This document shows, one piece after another, positions 23,209 through 31,767 of a stretch of 64,000 nt of DNA. Each line of letters starts with the position of its first letter. Position 1 is the first letter of the stretch. The stretch lies in contig JAOANE010000004.1 of the NCBI GenBank assembly GCA_025194985.1, positions 1-64,000 of the forward strand. Direction: 5' to 3'. The notes under the pieces were generated by a model. That model worked only from the letters and a program-made list of their open reading frames with translations, was not told where the DNA came from and did not search any database. The DNA comes from Regnicoccus frigidus. GTDB lineage: Bacteria; Cyanobacteriota; Cyanobacteriia; PCC-6307; Cyanobiaceae. A program made the translations under genes and the position numbers.

Positions 23209-26022
23209 TCAACTACCAGATAACATCGGATCCTGCGTGGCAGGCGGAGCGGGCGCTGAATCCTGCAGTTCGCAGACCGGGAAGCGGTTGATCGCCCGCA
23301 GGGCCTGGCGGGCTGTGGTGCGCAGCTGGGCGCTGATCGCTTCGGCATAGGGAACCTGGGCCAGCAGGTCGACGGTGCGGCGCAGGATGCGCACCACATC
23401 GCCCTCATCCAAGGAGGTATTGGCGATCAGGTCGCTCCAGCTGGTGCCGGTGGCCCAGGCATGGACCAGACCCATCAACTCCGGTTCCCACCAGGCCGGC
23501 ACCACCACCCCGGCCTTCTCCTGCTGGCGCAGCAGCTCGCGGCGCAGCCCGCCGAGATCGTGCAGGGCCTCTTCCGCCAGGGGCGGTGAGAGGAAGCCGC
23601 TCCAGAGATCCGGCCGGTTCACTTCGGTGCTGATCGCCTCGAACACCGCGGCCAGCTCGGCCGGGTTGAGGGCATCGAGGTGGCCGCTCATCAGGGCCAG
23701 GCCCAGCCAGAGCTCGTTATCACCACGCAGGGCCGCCACGGTGCGGCCCACTTCGGTGGGCTCGAGGCCATCGGGGCCATCGAGCGCACCGAAGAAGCGC
23801 AGGATCTCGATCAAGGAGAGAAACGTGTCCCAATGGCGATTGGAGCGATGGTGCAGCAGGCGCTGGCGTTCCTCGATCTCCAGATCCAGCTCCTCCATGC
23901 GCCGCCGTTGCTTCTTGAGCTGGCGGCGGTCTCCCCAGCGGTGGGCGGGGTGCAGCTCGAGTTCCCTCTCCTGTTCCGCCACCAGCTCGGCCTGGCTGCG
24001 CACCTCACCAGCCAGGTCGTACTGGGGGGTGACCATGTCGTGGCGGCTGGCCATCGAGCCCACCGCCAGGGCCAGGCCGCCACTGGCCTGATCGCCGTGG
24101 CGCAACTCACCGGCATGGCGCAGCTCGGGCGCCGCAGCCTGGCCCACCTGCAGGCAACTCAGCTCGGCATGCAGGCTCACCACGCCCTGGCAGGGCACCA
24201 GGATCCAGACGTTCTCGTCGGTGAGGCAGAGCAACAGGGGGAATTGGCCCGGACCCTGCAGCTTCTCAACGATCACCGCCGGGGTGACCCGGCCCTTGAG
24301 CTGGGGTGCCTTGAGGCTCACCAGGGTTCCTTCGCTGGCGAACTGCAGGGCCAAAGTGAGTTCGTTGGCCAGGGTCTCCTCGGCCTGCTGCTGCAGGATG
24401 CGCAGCAGGCGCCGCTCCTCCCTCAGCCGCTCGCGCTGTTTCTCATAAACCTCAAAGGCTTCCCAGGGCACATCGCTGACCGGGCCACTGAGCGTGTCGA
24501 GTTGCTGGCGCAGTTCCAGGATGCGGGCTTCGTCGTCGAGCAGATCGAGGGTGGCCAGGTAGCGGCCGAAGCTGCGTTCCACCAGTTGCTTGGCCTTGGC
24601 CAGCTCATAGCGCTGCAGCAAGTTGAGCACCATGCCGTAGCTGGGCGTGAACTGGCTCACGAGCGGATCAGCCGGGCTGGTGGCCAGCGTTCCGGCTTCA
24701 CGCACCCCTTCGAAACGGCTCTGCACCGTGACGACATAGCCCTGCACGTCTAGGCCACGCCGCCCGGCCCGGCCCGCCATCTGCAGGAACTCACTGCCCA
24801 TCAGCGGCCGGTGGCCCCGCTCGGTTCGCTTCGAGAGGGCCGAGATCACCGTGGTGCGCGCCGGCATGTTGATGCCGGCCGCCAGGGTTTCGGTGGCAAA
24901 CACCACCTTGACCAACCCCTGCTGGAAGAGTTCCTCGATCAGTTCCTTCCAGGCCGGCAGCACCCCGGCGTGGTGTGAGGCAATCCCCCGCCTGAGCGCG
25001 TCGGCGTGGCCGCCCTCCCGCACCGCCTCAGGCGTGGCCGCCACGAAGGCGTCAAGGCGGCGGTCGATCACCGCCTGCTCCGCCTCGCTGACCAGGCAGA
25101 TCCGGCCGAGGTCGCGCACCGCCTTGTCGCAGGCGCGGCGGCTGAAGATGAAATAGATGGCCGGCAGCATGTCGCGCTCGGCCATCTGGGCCACCACGAA
25201 GGGCAGGGGGGCGGCCTCCGGCTGGGGTGGTCTCGAACTCTTGCCCTTGCGACGCTCGCCTTTTGGAGCGCGCCACACCTTGCAGTTGGGATGCAGGCCC
25301 GTCTTCTCGTCGTTGAGCAGGGGATGCAGCCCCTTGGCACTGCAGAAGCTGAAGGCCAGGGGCACCGGCCGGTGATCACTCATCACCAGGGTGGTGGGGC
25401 CATGCACCCGCTCGATCCAGTCGGTGAGCTGGCCGGCGTTGGCCACGGTGGCCGAGAGCGCCACCAGCTGCACCGCCGGTGGGCAATGAATGATCGATTC
25501 TTCCCAGACTGTGCCGCGCTGGGAGTCGTTCATGTAGTGGCACTCATCGAGCACCACCGCCTCCACATCGGCGAGGGGGTCGTCGCCGCGATCCACCTCC
25601 GCGTAAAGCATGTTGCGGAAGATCTCGGTGGTCATCACCACGATCGGAGCCTCCCGGTTCGTGCTCAGATCACCGGTCATCAGGCCGACTTGATCGGCAC
25701 CGAACTGCTCGCGGAAATCGCGCAGTTTCTGGTTGGAGAGGGCCTTCAGCGGCGTGGTGTAGAACACCTTCTGGCCGTGGGCCAGGGCCCGGTGGATGGC
25801 GTATTCGCCCACAAGGGTTTTGCCGGACCCCGTGGGAGCGCTGACCACCACCGAATGCCCCTGGTTGAGGGCATCGATCGCCTCGTGCTGAAAGGGATCG
25901 AGCGGAAACGGAAAGAGCTGCTCAAGGGCAGGCACCTCAGCCGAGGGAATCCCAGGCGCAAGGGGGGCAGGTGAATCGCGCCCCGCCTCGGGGCGTGGGG
26001 CGTCGGAGCCGACAGTGAGCAT
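23209..26022 (-). CDS. Ski2/Mtr4-like DEAD-box RNA helicase
   Basis: A 937-residue superfamily 2 helicase. After a short Pro-rich lead come the Q-like FPLDPFQHEAIDAL, motif I APTGSGKT, TTPLKALSNQK (Ia), MTTEIFRNML, motif II DECH (LDECHYMND), motif III LSATVANA, and in domain 2 FATETLAAGINMPARTT and QMAGRAGRRG (motif VI). The large C-terminal part with coiled coil and DSHCT-like end (LLEIL...LAQVPYAEAIS) is the cyanobacterial and plastid (ISE2-like) form. It probably acts in RNA maturation or decay. ATG 26022 is used; a TTG two codons earlier is possible. It diverges from bioF. Confidence 0.9.
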   Translation of the reverse strand: MLTVGSDAPRPEAGRDSPAPLAPGIPSAEVPALEQLFPFPLDPFQHEAIDALNQGHSVVVSAPTGSGKTLVGEYAIHRALAHGQKVFYTTPLKALSNQKLRDFREQFGADQVGLMTGDLSTNREAPIVVMTTEIFRNMLYAEVDRGDDPLADVEAVVLDECHYMNDSQRGTVWEESIIHCPPAVQLVALSATVANAGQLTDWIERVHGPTTLVMSDHRPVPLAFSFCSAKGLHPLLNDEKTGLHPNCKVWRAPKGERRKGKSSRPPQPEAAPLPFVVAQMAERDMLPAIYFIFSRRACDKAVRDLGRICLVSEAEQAVIDRRLDAFVAATPEAVREGGHADALRRGIASHHAGVLPAWKELIEELFQQGLVKVVFATETLAAGINMPARTTVISALSKRTERGHRPLMGSEFLQMAGRAGRRGLDVQGYVVTVQSRFEGVREAGTLATSPADPLVSQFTPSYGMVLNLLQRYELAKAKQLVERSFGRYLATLDLLDDEARILELRQQLDTLSGPVSDVPWEAFEVYEKQRERLREERRLLRILQQQAEETLANELTLALQFASEGTLVSLKAPQLKGRVTPAVIVEKLQGPGQFPLLLCLTDENVWILVPCQGVVSLHAELSCLQVGQAAAPELRHAGELRHGDQASGGLALAVGSMASRHDMVTPQYDLAGEVRSQAELVAEQERELELHPAHRWGDRRQLKKQRRRMEELDLEIEERQRLLHHRSNRHWDTFLSLIEILRFFGALDGPDGLEPTEVGRTVAALRGDNELWLGLALMSGHLDALNPAELAAVFEAISTEVNRPDLWSGFLSPPLAEEALHDLGGLRRELLRQQEKAGVVVPAWWEPELMGLVHAWATGTSWSDLIANTSLDEGDVVRILRRTVDLLAQVPYAEAISAQLRTTARQALRAINRFPVCELQDSAPAPPATQDPMLSGS

Positions 26023-26099
26023 GAACAAACTCTATGGGCAGCGGGCCGATTGGGCAGACTGCAAGGCCCTGCCGATGCCCGGTTCTGGCCGCTCGCCGC

Positions 26100-27284
26100 G
26101 TGGTTGTCGACCCCCTCTCTCCCCTGAGCGAAGCCCTGGAGAGGCTTCCCGCCGATCAGCGCCGCCAGTTGCGAAGCTTCAGCCCCGCTGGAGCTGGCCT
26201 GCTTCAGGCCGACCAGCCCCAGGCTCCCCTGCTGCTGGACCTGGCCAGTAACGACTACCTGGGCCTCAGCGCCCATCCGCGACTACGGGCGGCGGCCCAC
26301 GCCGCCATCGATGCTCAAGGCATCGGGGCCGGAGCGTCACGCCTGATCAGCGGCAGCCGGCCCGTCCACGCCGCCCTGGAAGAGCGGCTGGCGGCCTGGC
26401 TCGGTCGGGAGCGGGTTTTGCTGTTCCCCAGCGGCTTTCAGGCCAATCTGGCGGCAGTGATCGCCCTGGCTGATCGCCACAGCCTGGTGCTGGCCGACCG
26501 GCTGATCCACCATTCGCTCTTGGTTGGGGTGCGCGCCAGCGGCGCCAGGTTGCGGCGTTTCGCCCACAACGACAGCGCCGCGCTGGAGGCCCTGCTGCAA
26601 CAGCAGCGCCGTGAGGATCCGCAGCGGCGGCTACTCGTGCTCACAGAAAGCCTGTTCAGCATGGAGGGGACGAGTCCTGAGCTGGCCGTCATCGCCGGCC
26701 TCTGCCAGAACTACGGGGCTCTGCTGCTGGTTGATGAGGCCCACGCCCTTGGGGTGCTCGGATCCGGTGGGCGCGGCCTGGCCCATGGCCTGGCGGGGGT
26801 CAGCCTGATCAGCGGCACCTTCGGCAAGGCCTTCGGAAGTGGCGGCGCTTTCCTGGCCGGCGATGGTCCGATCGGTGAGTGGTTGCTGCAGACCTCCGGC
26901 GCCTTCCGCTACTCAACGGCCCTGGCCCCGCCCCTGGCCGCCGCCGCCCTGGCGGCCCTGGAACTGCTGGAGGAGGAGCCCTCGATGGGCCGCCAGCTTC
27001 AGGCGCGCGCCCGCCACTGGCGGCGGGCCCTGGAGCAGGCGGGCTGGGGGCGGCCAGCCGGGGAAGGCCCGATCCTGCCACTGCCGGTGGGCCCAGCCCA
27101 TGGGGCCCTGGCCCTGCAACAGCAGCTCGAGCGCGGCGGCCTGTTGAGCGTGGCCATCCGGCCGCCCACCGTGCCGACGGGCAGCTCCAGGCTGCGGCTG
27201 GTGCTGCGCCGCGATCTTCCCTCCGGAAGCCTGGAGCGGTTGCTGCTGGCCCTGGGCGCACCACCCCAGCGAGGCGCGCCATGA
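26100..27284 (+). CDS. bioF: 8-amino-7-oxononanoate synthase
   Basis: A PLP enzyme of the alpha-oxoamine synthase family that condenses pimeloyl-ACP with alanine to give KAPA, the first dedicated ring-forming step of biotin synthesis. Motifs are LASNDYLGLSAHPRL, GSRPVHAALEERLA, LFPSGFQANLAAV, VDEAHALGVLG, and the Schiff-base lysine in ISGTFGKAFGSGG. The GTG at 26100 puts SNDYLG at about residue 51, as in E. coli BioF, whereas an ATG at 26034 would add 22 residues of unlike sequence. Neither has a clear ribosome site. It is the first gene of the biotin operon, and its stop overlaps the next start (ATGA). Confidence 0.93.
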   Translation: MVVDPLSPLSEALERLPADQRRQLRSFSPAGAGLLQADQPQAPLLLDLASNDYLGLSAHPRLRAAAHAAIDAQGIGAGASRLISGSRPVHAALEERLAAWLGRERVLLFPSGFQANLAAVIALADRHSLVLADRLIHHSLLVGVRASGARLRRFAHNDSAALEALLQQQRREDPQRRLLVLTESLFSMEGTSPELAVIAGLCQNYGALLLVDEAHALGVLGSGGRGLAHGLAGVSLISGTFGKAFGSGGAFLAGDGPIGEWLLQTSGAFRYSTALAPPLAAAALAALELLEEEPSMGRQLQARARHWRRALEQAGWGRPAGEGPILPLPVGPAHGALALQQQLERGGLLSVAIRPPTVPTGSSRLRLVLRRDLPSGSLERLLLALGAPPQRGAP

Positions 27285-28027
27285 GTGCCGGTGCTGCCGA
27301 GAAACATGGTCAAGATCATGGCCAGGAACCTGCGCCATGGCAGCTGATCGCCATGCACGGCTGGGCCGGCGACAGCCGGGCCTGGCAACCCTGGCAGGCC
27401 GCTGCCGAACGGCGCGGCTGGGCCTGGGGCAGCGGGGAGCGCGGTTATGGCCCCCTGACGCCACGGGCTCCTGAGTGGCTCCCCGGCCAGGAAGGAGCTG
27501 GTAGGCGGGCCGTGATGGTGCACTCGCTCGGCCTGCACCTGTTGTCGGCAGCGGTGCTGCAGCAGGCCGATGCGGTGGTGCTGCTGGCCAGCTTCGGGCG
27601 CTTTGTGCCGGAAGGTCCGAGTGGGCGGCGTTGGCGCACGGCCCTGCAGGGCATGGCCGCCCGGCTGGAGGCCGGTGACGCCCAGCCCATGCTGCGCGAT
27701 TTCCTCACCAAGGCGGCGGCACCGGAGTCAGCTGCCCTGCTGCCGCTCGGCCCGGGGCTCGACTCCAGCGAAGCGATCAACGCGCAGCGGCTGCTCCATG
27801 ACCTGCGCCGCATGGAAACCCTCAGCGGCCTACCAACCGGATTTCCCGCCAAGGCCCGGGTGCTGATCGTCGAAGCCGGTCAGGATGGGGTCGTGGCACC
27901 GATCAGCCGCCTGCTGTTGCGCCAGTCGCTGCCCTTGGCCGAGCGCTGGCTGATCGAGACGGCAGGCCACAGCCTGCTGGGCGCCGACCTGTTGGAGCCG
28001 GTCTTCGATTGGCTGGAGAGGCCCTGA
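27281..28027 (+). CDS. bioK: alpha/beta hydrolase, probable pimeloyl-ACP methyl ester esterase BioK
   Basis: A 248-residue alpha/beta hydrolase. The oxyanion segment is IAMHGWAGDSRAW, the nucleophile serine sits in MVHSLGLHLL (H-S-L-G rather than G-x-S-x-G), and the acid and histidine are in EAGQDGVVAP and TAGHSLLG. In the biotin pathway such an esterase removes the methyl group from pimeloyl-ACP methyl ester. Synechococcus has been reported to use BioK for this rather than E. coli BioH. The place between bioF and bioC with 4-base and 3-base overlaps supports that role. The symbol rests on operon position plus fold, not on a search. The longer frame upstream is the shadow of bioF. Confidence 0.78.
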   Translation: MSAGAAEKHGQDHGQEPAPWQLIAMHGWAGDSRAWQPWQAAAERRGWAWGSGERGYGPLTPRAPEWLPGQEGAGRRAVMVHSLGLHLLSAAVLQQADAVVLLASFGRFVPEGPSGRRWRTALQGMAARLEAGDAQPMLRDFLTKAAAPESAALLPLGPGLDSSEAINAQRLLHDLRRMETLSGLPTGFPAKARVLIVEAGQDGVVAPISRLLLRQSLPLAERWLIETAGHSLLGADLLEPVFDWLERP

Positions 28028-28833
28028 TGAGCAGCGCCGGGCGCAGCCAGCCTACCCTTCGGCCTGCTTCGAATTTCGCCACGCGGGTGAGGGACGGCTT
28101 CGAGCGCCAGGCAGGCCGCTATGAACGCGGAGCAGAGCTGCAACGGGCCGTGGCATGGCGCCTGGCCCACCACTGCCGCGGCCTGCCCCTTCCGGCAGGC
28201 CCCTGCGTCGATCTGGGGGCGGGAACGGGCCTGCTGGCTCGGGCGATCGAACAGCAGCGTCCCGGCCTGGCCCTGCTGCGACTGGACAACTGCGCCGCCC
28301 TGCTCGGCTTGGATCAGGCCGCCGACCGGCTCACCTGGGACCTCAACCTGGGGCTGCCCGGCCAACTGCAGGGCGCCTCGCTGCTGGTGTCCAGCTTTGC
28401 CCTCCACTGGCTGGAGCAGCCCGAGCGCCACCTGGAGCGGTGGTGCCAGTCTTTGGGCCCGGCAGGCTGGCTGGCCCTGGCGGTTCCCACGGCCGGCAGT
28501 TTTTGCCAATGGCGCCAGGCCGCCCAGGCGGCTGGCCTGCCCTGCAGCGCCTTGCCCTTGCCCGTGGCCAGCCGCCTGGTGGAGCTGGCCAGCCGGCACC
28601 TGCGGATCGAACGCGTCGACCACCTGCGCTTCAGCCGCCAGGCTCCGAGCGCCCTGACCTTTCTGCGCCAGATCCGAAGCCTTGGGGCCGGCACCAGCCC
28701 TGTGGCCCCGTTGCAGCCCGGGGAGTGGCGCCGGATCGAGGCCCATTGGCCCGCCGTCCCCGCTGCAGAGGGTGGCGGCAAGCGCCTGAGCTGGGAGATG
28801 CTGCTGCTGGTGGGGCAGAAACCCGCGCCATGA
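28027..28833 (+). CDS. bioC: malonyl-ACP O-methyltransferase
   Basis: A 268-residue SAM-dependent methyltransferase that caps malonyl-ACP as its methyl ester so it can enter fatty acid synthesis to pimelate. Motif I is CVDLGAGTGLLARA, the acidic residue after strand 2 is in LLRLDNCAAL, and the post-motif segment is SLLVSSFALHWLEQPERHLERW, which contains the BioC-typical HW. The C-terminal third (TFLRQIRSLGAGTSPVAPL) matches the BioC family end. The ATG overlaps the bioK stop (TGATG), so coupling is likely. Confidence 0.88.
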   Translation: MSSAGRSQPTLRPASNFATRVRDGFERQAGRYERGAELQRAVAWRLAHHCRGLPLPAGPCVDLGAGTGLLARAIEQQRPGLALLRLDNCAALLGLDQAADRLTWDLNLGLPGQLQGASLLVSSFALHWLEQPERHLERWCQSLGPAGWLALAVPTAGSFCQWRQAAQAAGLPCSALPLPVASRLVELASRHLRIERVDHLRFSRQAPSALTFLRQIRSLGAGTSPVAPLQPGEWRRIEAHWPAVPAAEGGGKRLSWEMLLLVGQKPAP

Positions 28834-28849
28834 CCTCCTCTTTCCTGCC

Positions 28850-29503
28850 ATGACCCAGCGGCTGATCGTCTGCGGCACCGACACCGATGTGGGCAAGACG
28901 GTGGTGAGCGCCCTGCTGGTTCAGGGCCTGAAGGCCCGCTACTGGAAGCCGGTGCAGTGCGGCCTCGAAGACGGCGGCGACAGCAAGCGGGTCAGGCGCC
29001 TGCTGGGCCTCAGTGAGGCCGAGGCGGAAGGGCGGATCCTGCCGGAGGCCTACCGCTACAGCCATCCGGTCTCCCCCCACTGGGCCGGCGAGCTGGAGCA
29101 CGACCTGCTCGACCCAAGCCGCCTGGAGTTGCCGATCGGGACGGCCCCCCTGGTGGTGGAGACGGCCGGCGGACTGTTGGTGCCGTTGCGCCGTGACCTG
29201 CTTCAGATCGACCAGGTGCGCCATTGGGGACTGCCGGTGCTGCTGGTGGCCCGCAGCGGCCTGGGCACCTTGAACCACACCCTGCTGTCGGTGGAGGCCC
29301 TGGCCCAGCGGGGGATCCCGCTGCTGGGCCTGGTGTTCAACGGACCCATCCATGCCGACAACCCCAGCACCCTGGCGGCCCTGACGGGTGCCCCCGTGCT
29401 CGGCTGTCTGCCGCCGCTGGCCTCGCTCACAGCCCAGACCCTGGCTGCGGCCTGGCACGACTCCGGCCTGGCAGCGAGCCTCACTTGTAACGTAGCCCCA
29501 TGA
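28850..29503 (+). CDS. bioD: dethiobiotin synthetase
   Basis: A 217-residue ATP-dependent carboxylase that closes the ureido ring on 7,8-diaminopelargonate. The P-loop is GTDTDVGKTVVSALL (residues 9-23), the substrate lysine is in YWKPVQCG, and VETAGGLLVPL is the conserved acidic/glycine strand (usually EGAGG, here ETAGG). The C-terminal NGPIHADNPSTLAAL contains the nucleotide-base contacts. It starts 16 bases after bioC, and its stop overlaps the start of the small ORF. Confidence 0.92.
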   Translation: MTQRLIVCGTDTDVGKTVVSALLVQGLKARYWKPVQCGLEDGGDSKRVRRLLGLSEAEAEGRILPEAYRYSHPVSPHWAGELEHDLLDPSRLELPIGTAPLVVETAGGLLVPLRRDLLQIDQVRHWGLPVLLVARSGLGTLNHTLLSVEALAQRGIPLLGLVFNGPIHADNPSTLAALTGAPVLGCLPPLASLTAQTLAAAWHDSGLAASLTCNVAP

Positions 29504-29652
29504 CACGCACCAACCTGCTGGTCAGCACGGCTGTCGTCCTCCTCTGCGGTGGGATCCTGGTGCTGTTCACCGACATCGAAATGGCAGCGGTTCGGTGGGT
29601 CAACTGCTCCCTGGATGCGAGGGCCGCCAAGCTCGACCCCCGCTGCCGTTGA
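29500..29652 (+). CDS. 50-residue putative membrane protein inside the biotin operon
   Basis: An open frame whose ATG overlaps the bioD stop (ATGA) and whose stop overlaps the proposed bioA start (TTGA). Residues 5-24 form one membrane helix (NLLVSTAVVLLCGGILVLF), followed by an acidic turn and a basic, cysteine-containing tail ending DPRCR. Tight overlap on both sides argues for a translated gene, and without it about 145 bases would separate bioD from bioA in an otherwise packed operon. I know no family for it. It may be a small assembly factor or simply a translational bridge. Confidence 0.65.
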   Translation: MTRTNLLVSTAVVLLCGGILVLFTDIEMAAVRWVNCSLDARAAKLDPRCR

Positions 29653-30926
29653 GCCTTTCCTCAACCTGGCACCCCAACCTCTGGCATCCGACCACCCAGG
29701 TGGCGAGCAGTGAGCCGCCGCTGCGCGTAATTCGCGGCAGTGGCGCCCTGCTGGAACTCGCCGATGGCCGCCGCCTGATCGATGCGATCAGCAGCTGGTG
29801 GGTCACCCTGCACGGCCATGCGGAGCCCAGCATCGCCGCGGCCATCGCCGCCCAGGCCCTGGAGCTTGAGCAGGTGATCTTCGCCAACTTTCGCCACCCC
29901 CAGGCCGAGCGTCTGTCGATGCGGCTGAGCGCCGCCAGCGGCCTGGAGCGTCTGTTCTTCTCCGACAACGGCTCCACCGCCGTGGAGGTGGCCCTCAAGA
30001 TCGCCTGGCAGTGGTGGCGGAACCAAGGCAGCCCTCGGCGCCAGCTGATCGCTTTTGAGGGGGCTTATCACGGTGACACCTTCGGGGCCATGGCCCTGGG
30101 CGAGCGGTCGCTGTTCTCCGCCCCGTTCGAGCCCCTGCTCTGCCCCGTCGCCCGGGCCCCCTGGCCGGCCAGCTGGTGGGACGACGAAGCGGTGGAGGCC
30201 AAGGAAACCGCGGCCCTGGCCAGACTGGAAGAGTTGCTGGCGGTACCCACCGCTGCGGTGATCCTCGAGCCGCTTGTGCAGGGGGCCAGTGGCATGGCGA
30301 TGGTGCGGCCCGAGTTTCTGCGGGGCGTGCAGGAGCGCGTACGCCAGGCTGGGGCCCTGTTGATCACCGATGAGGTGATGACCGGCTTCGGCCGCACCGG
30401 CTCCCTGTTCGCCGCCCAGGCCGCCGGCCTCCAACCTGACCTGGTAGCTCTCTCCAAGGGGCTCACCGGTGGCTTCCTGCCGATGGGGGTGACCCTGGCC
30501 CGTGAAGCCCTCTATCAGGGCTTCATCAGCGACAACCCCGCCCACACCCTGTATCACGGCCATAGCTTCACCGCCAACCCGCTGGGCTGCGCCGCCGCCA
30601 ATGCCAGCCTGAGCCTGCTGGAAGCACGCCCAGGGCTCTTCGGCAGCTTCGAAGCGCGCCATCAGCCGCTGCTTCTGCGCCTGGCGCGCCACCCGCGGGT
30701 CTGCCGCCCGCGCCTGCGCGGCACGATCGCCGCCTTCGATCTGAAGGTGGAGAATCCCGGCTATCTCAACGGGGCTGGCCGCCAGATCCAGCGCCATGCC
30801 CTCGGCCATGGCGTCTTCCTGCGGCCCTTGGGCCATGTGGTGTACCTACTGCCGCCGCTCTGCCTCGATGACGCCCAGCTGGAGCGGTGCTACGCCGCCA
30901 TCGAAGACAGCCTCGACCAGCTCTGA
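29649..30926 (+). CDS. bioA: adenosylmethionine-8-amino-7-oxononanoate aminotransferase
   Basis: A class III PLP aminotransferase of about 425 residues that converts KAPA to 7,8-diaminopelargonate. Markers are STWHPNLWHPTTQ at the start, the substrate motif DAISSWWVTLHGHAEP, FSDNGSTAVEVALKIAWQWW, the PLP aspartate in LITDEVMTGFGRTG, the Schiff-base lysine in LSKGLTGGFLPMG, and HGHSFTANPLGCAAA. The TTG at 29649 is chosen because it fits the family start and overlaps the small ORF stop; a GTG at 29595 would add 18 unlike residues. It is the last gene of the operon. There is no bioB in this window. Confidence 0.92.
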   Translation: MSLSSTWHPNLWHPTTQVASSEPPLRVIRGSGALLELADGRRLIDAISSWWVTLHGHAEPSIAAAIAAQALELEQVIFANFRHPQAERLSMRLSAASGLERLFFSDNGSTAVEVALKIAWQWWRNQGSPRRQLIAFEGAYHGDTFGAMALGERSLFSAPFEPLLCPVARAPWPASWWDDEAVEAKETAALARLEELLAVPTAAVILEPLVQGASGMAMVRPEFLRGVQERVRQAGALLITDEVMTGFGRTGSLFAAQAAGLQPDLVALSKGLTGGFLPMGVTLAREALYQGFISDNPAHTLYHGHSFTANPLGCAAANASLSLLEARPGLFGSFEARHQPLLLRLARHPRVCRPRLRGTIAAFDLKVENPGYLNGAGRQIQRHALGHGVFLRPLGHVVYLLPPLCLDDAQLERCYAAIEDSLDQL

Positions 30927-30969
30927 TCCGGCGCGCAGGTCGGGATCGGGCTTGAGCTTCGCCTTGGGA

Positions 30970-31236
30970 TCAGGGCCCAGCCAGGATGGCTGATTCCACG
31001 TCGGCACGGGAGAGGCCGTAGGAGAACAAGCGCACGGTGGTGCGGCCCTGCTGCTGCCAGCTCACCTTGAGTTCCTCGACCTCCAGTTCAATCAAGGCAC
31101 TCCAGAGGGGTTGGGGCAGGTCCCAGCTGCTGGGATCCGCCTGGCTCCGGGCCGCACCCAGCTCCACCAACCAGCGCTCAAGGGCCGGCAAAGGATGGCT
31201 GTAGAGGGGGGTGTGGCGTGATGGCAGCGCGGTCAT
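30970..31236 (-). CDS. DUF3143 family protein
   Basis: An 88-residue cyanobacterial protein starting MTALPSRHTPLYSHPLPALERWLVELGA and continuing with a beta segment ELEVEELKVSWQQQGRTTVRLFSYGLSRADVESAILAGP. That pattern (PLYxHPLpxlExWL ... W-x2-W) fits DUF3143, which is of unknown function. It overlaps the 3' end of the DnaJ gene by 59 bases in another frame, so the two are probably cotranscribed and coupled. Between bioA and this stop (30941-30976) the DNA falls into loose 6-base units, with CGGGAT, CGGGCT and TGGGAT. Confidence 0.8.
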   Translation of the reverse strand: MTALPSRHTPLYSHPLPALERWLVELGAARSQADPSSWDLPQPLWSALIELEVEELKVSWQQQGRTTVRLFSYGLSRADVESAILAGP

Positions 31237-31711
31237 CCCCGATGTCGTCTGTTGGCGGAAGGGCAGTCTGCACCGCTGGGGCCTCCAGCCAGCTGATGGA
31301 GGGGGTGACCAGCTCCATGCCCCGCCACCAGGCCAGGCTGATGCCAAGCACCAGGCTCAGCAGCAGGGCCCCCGCCAGCAGAACCAGGGCAAACCACTCG
31401 CCGCCCGAGAGGGCCCGGCGCACCGACTGGACTCTCTCGACCCGCCGCACCAGCACTGGCGGGGGAGCTACCACCTGCAACTGGTTGTCATAGGCCCGGC
31501 GTTGATTGGGATCGCTCAAGGTGAGATAGGCCAGCTGCAGAAGCCGAAATCTGTTCTCCGCATCAGCGGCCGGCAGGCTGGTGGTATCGGGGTGATAAAG
31601 CTTGCTGAGAGAACGGAAAGCTCGCCGCAGATCCTGGGGCGTGGCGCTCTGGGGGAGCTGCAGCAATTGGTAGTGATTTGGGGCCGACGAGGCGGTTTCG
31701 CTACCTGCCAC
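31178..31711 (-). CDS. J-domain protein with C-terminal membrane anchor
   Basis: A 177-residue DnaJ-type co-chaperone. The J-domain occupies residues about 12-75 (NHYQLLQLPQSATPQDLRRAFRSLSKLYHPDTT...), with the HPD tripeptide required to stimulate Hsp70. A basic linker leads to one membrane helix (ALVLLAGALLLSLVLGISLAWW), and a short Pro-rich tail follows. There is no Gly/Phe or zinc region, so it is a type III J-protein that probably recruits DnaK to the membrane. The GTG at 31711 avoids overlap with divergent rsmG and places the J-domain at the N terminus. Confidence 0.85.
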   Translation of the reverse strand: MAGSETASSAPNHYQLLQLPQSATPQDLRRAFRSLSKLYHPDTTSLPAADAENRFRLLQLAYLTLSDPNQRRAYDNQLQVVAPPPVLVRRVERVQSVRRALSGGEWFALVLLAGALLLSLVLGISLAWWRGMELVTPSISWLEAPAVQTALPPTDDIGDDRAAITPHPPLQPSFAGP

Positions 31712-31767
31712 CAACCACGCCCGCAGACTGCGCCATCCTAGAGAAACCTTCCCTGATTGATGCGTGG

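Noticed and set aside
26879..27280. A long open frame upstream of bioK that would give a 382-residue protein.
   Set aside because: It runs antisense to nothing but is the shifted frame of bioF; its residues are Gly/Ala/Pro/Arg-rich noise, and bioK has a good ATG overlapping the bioF stop.
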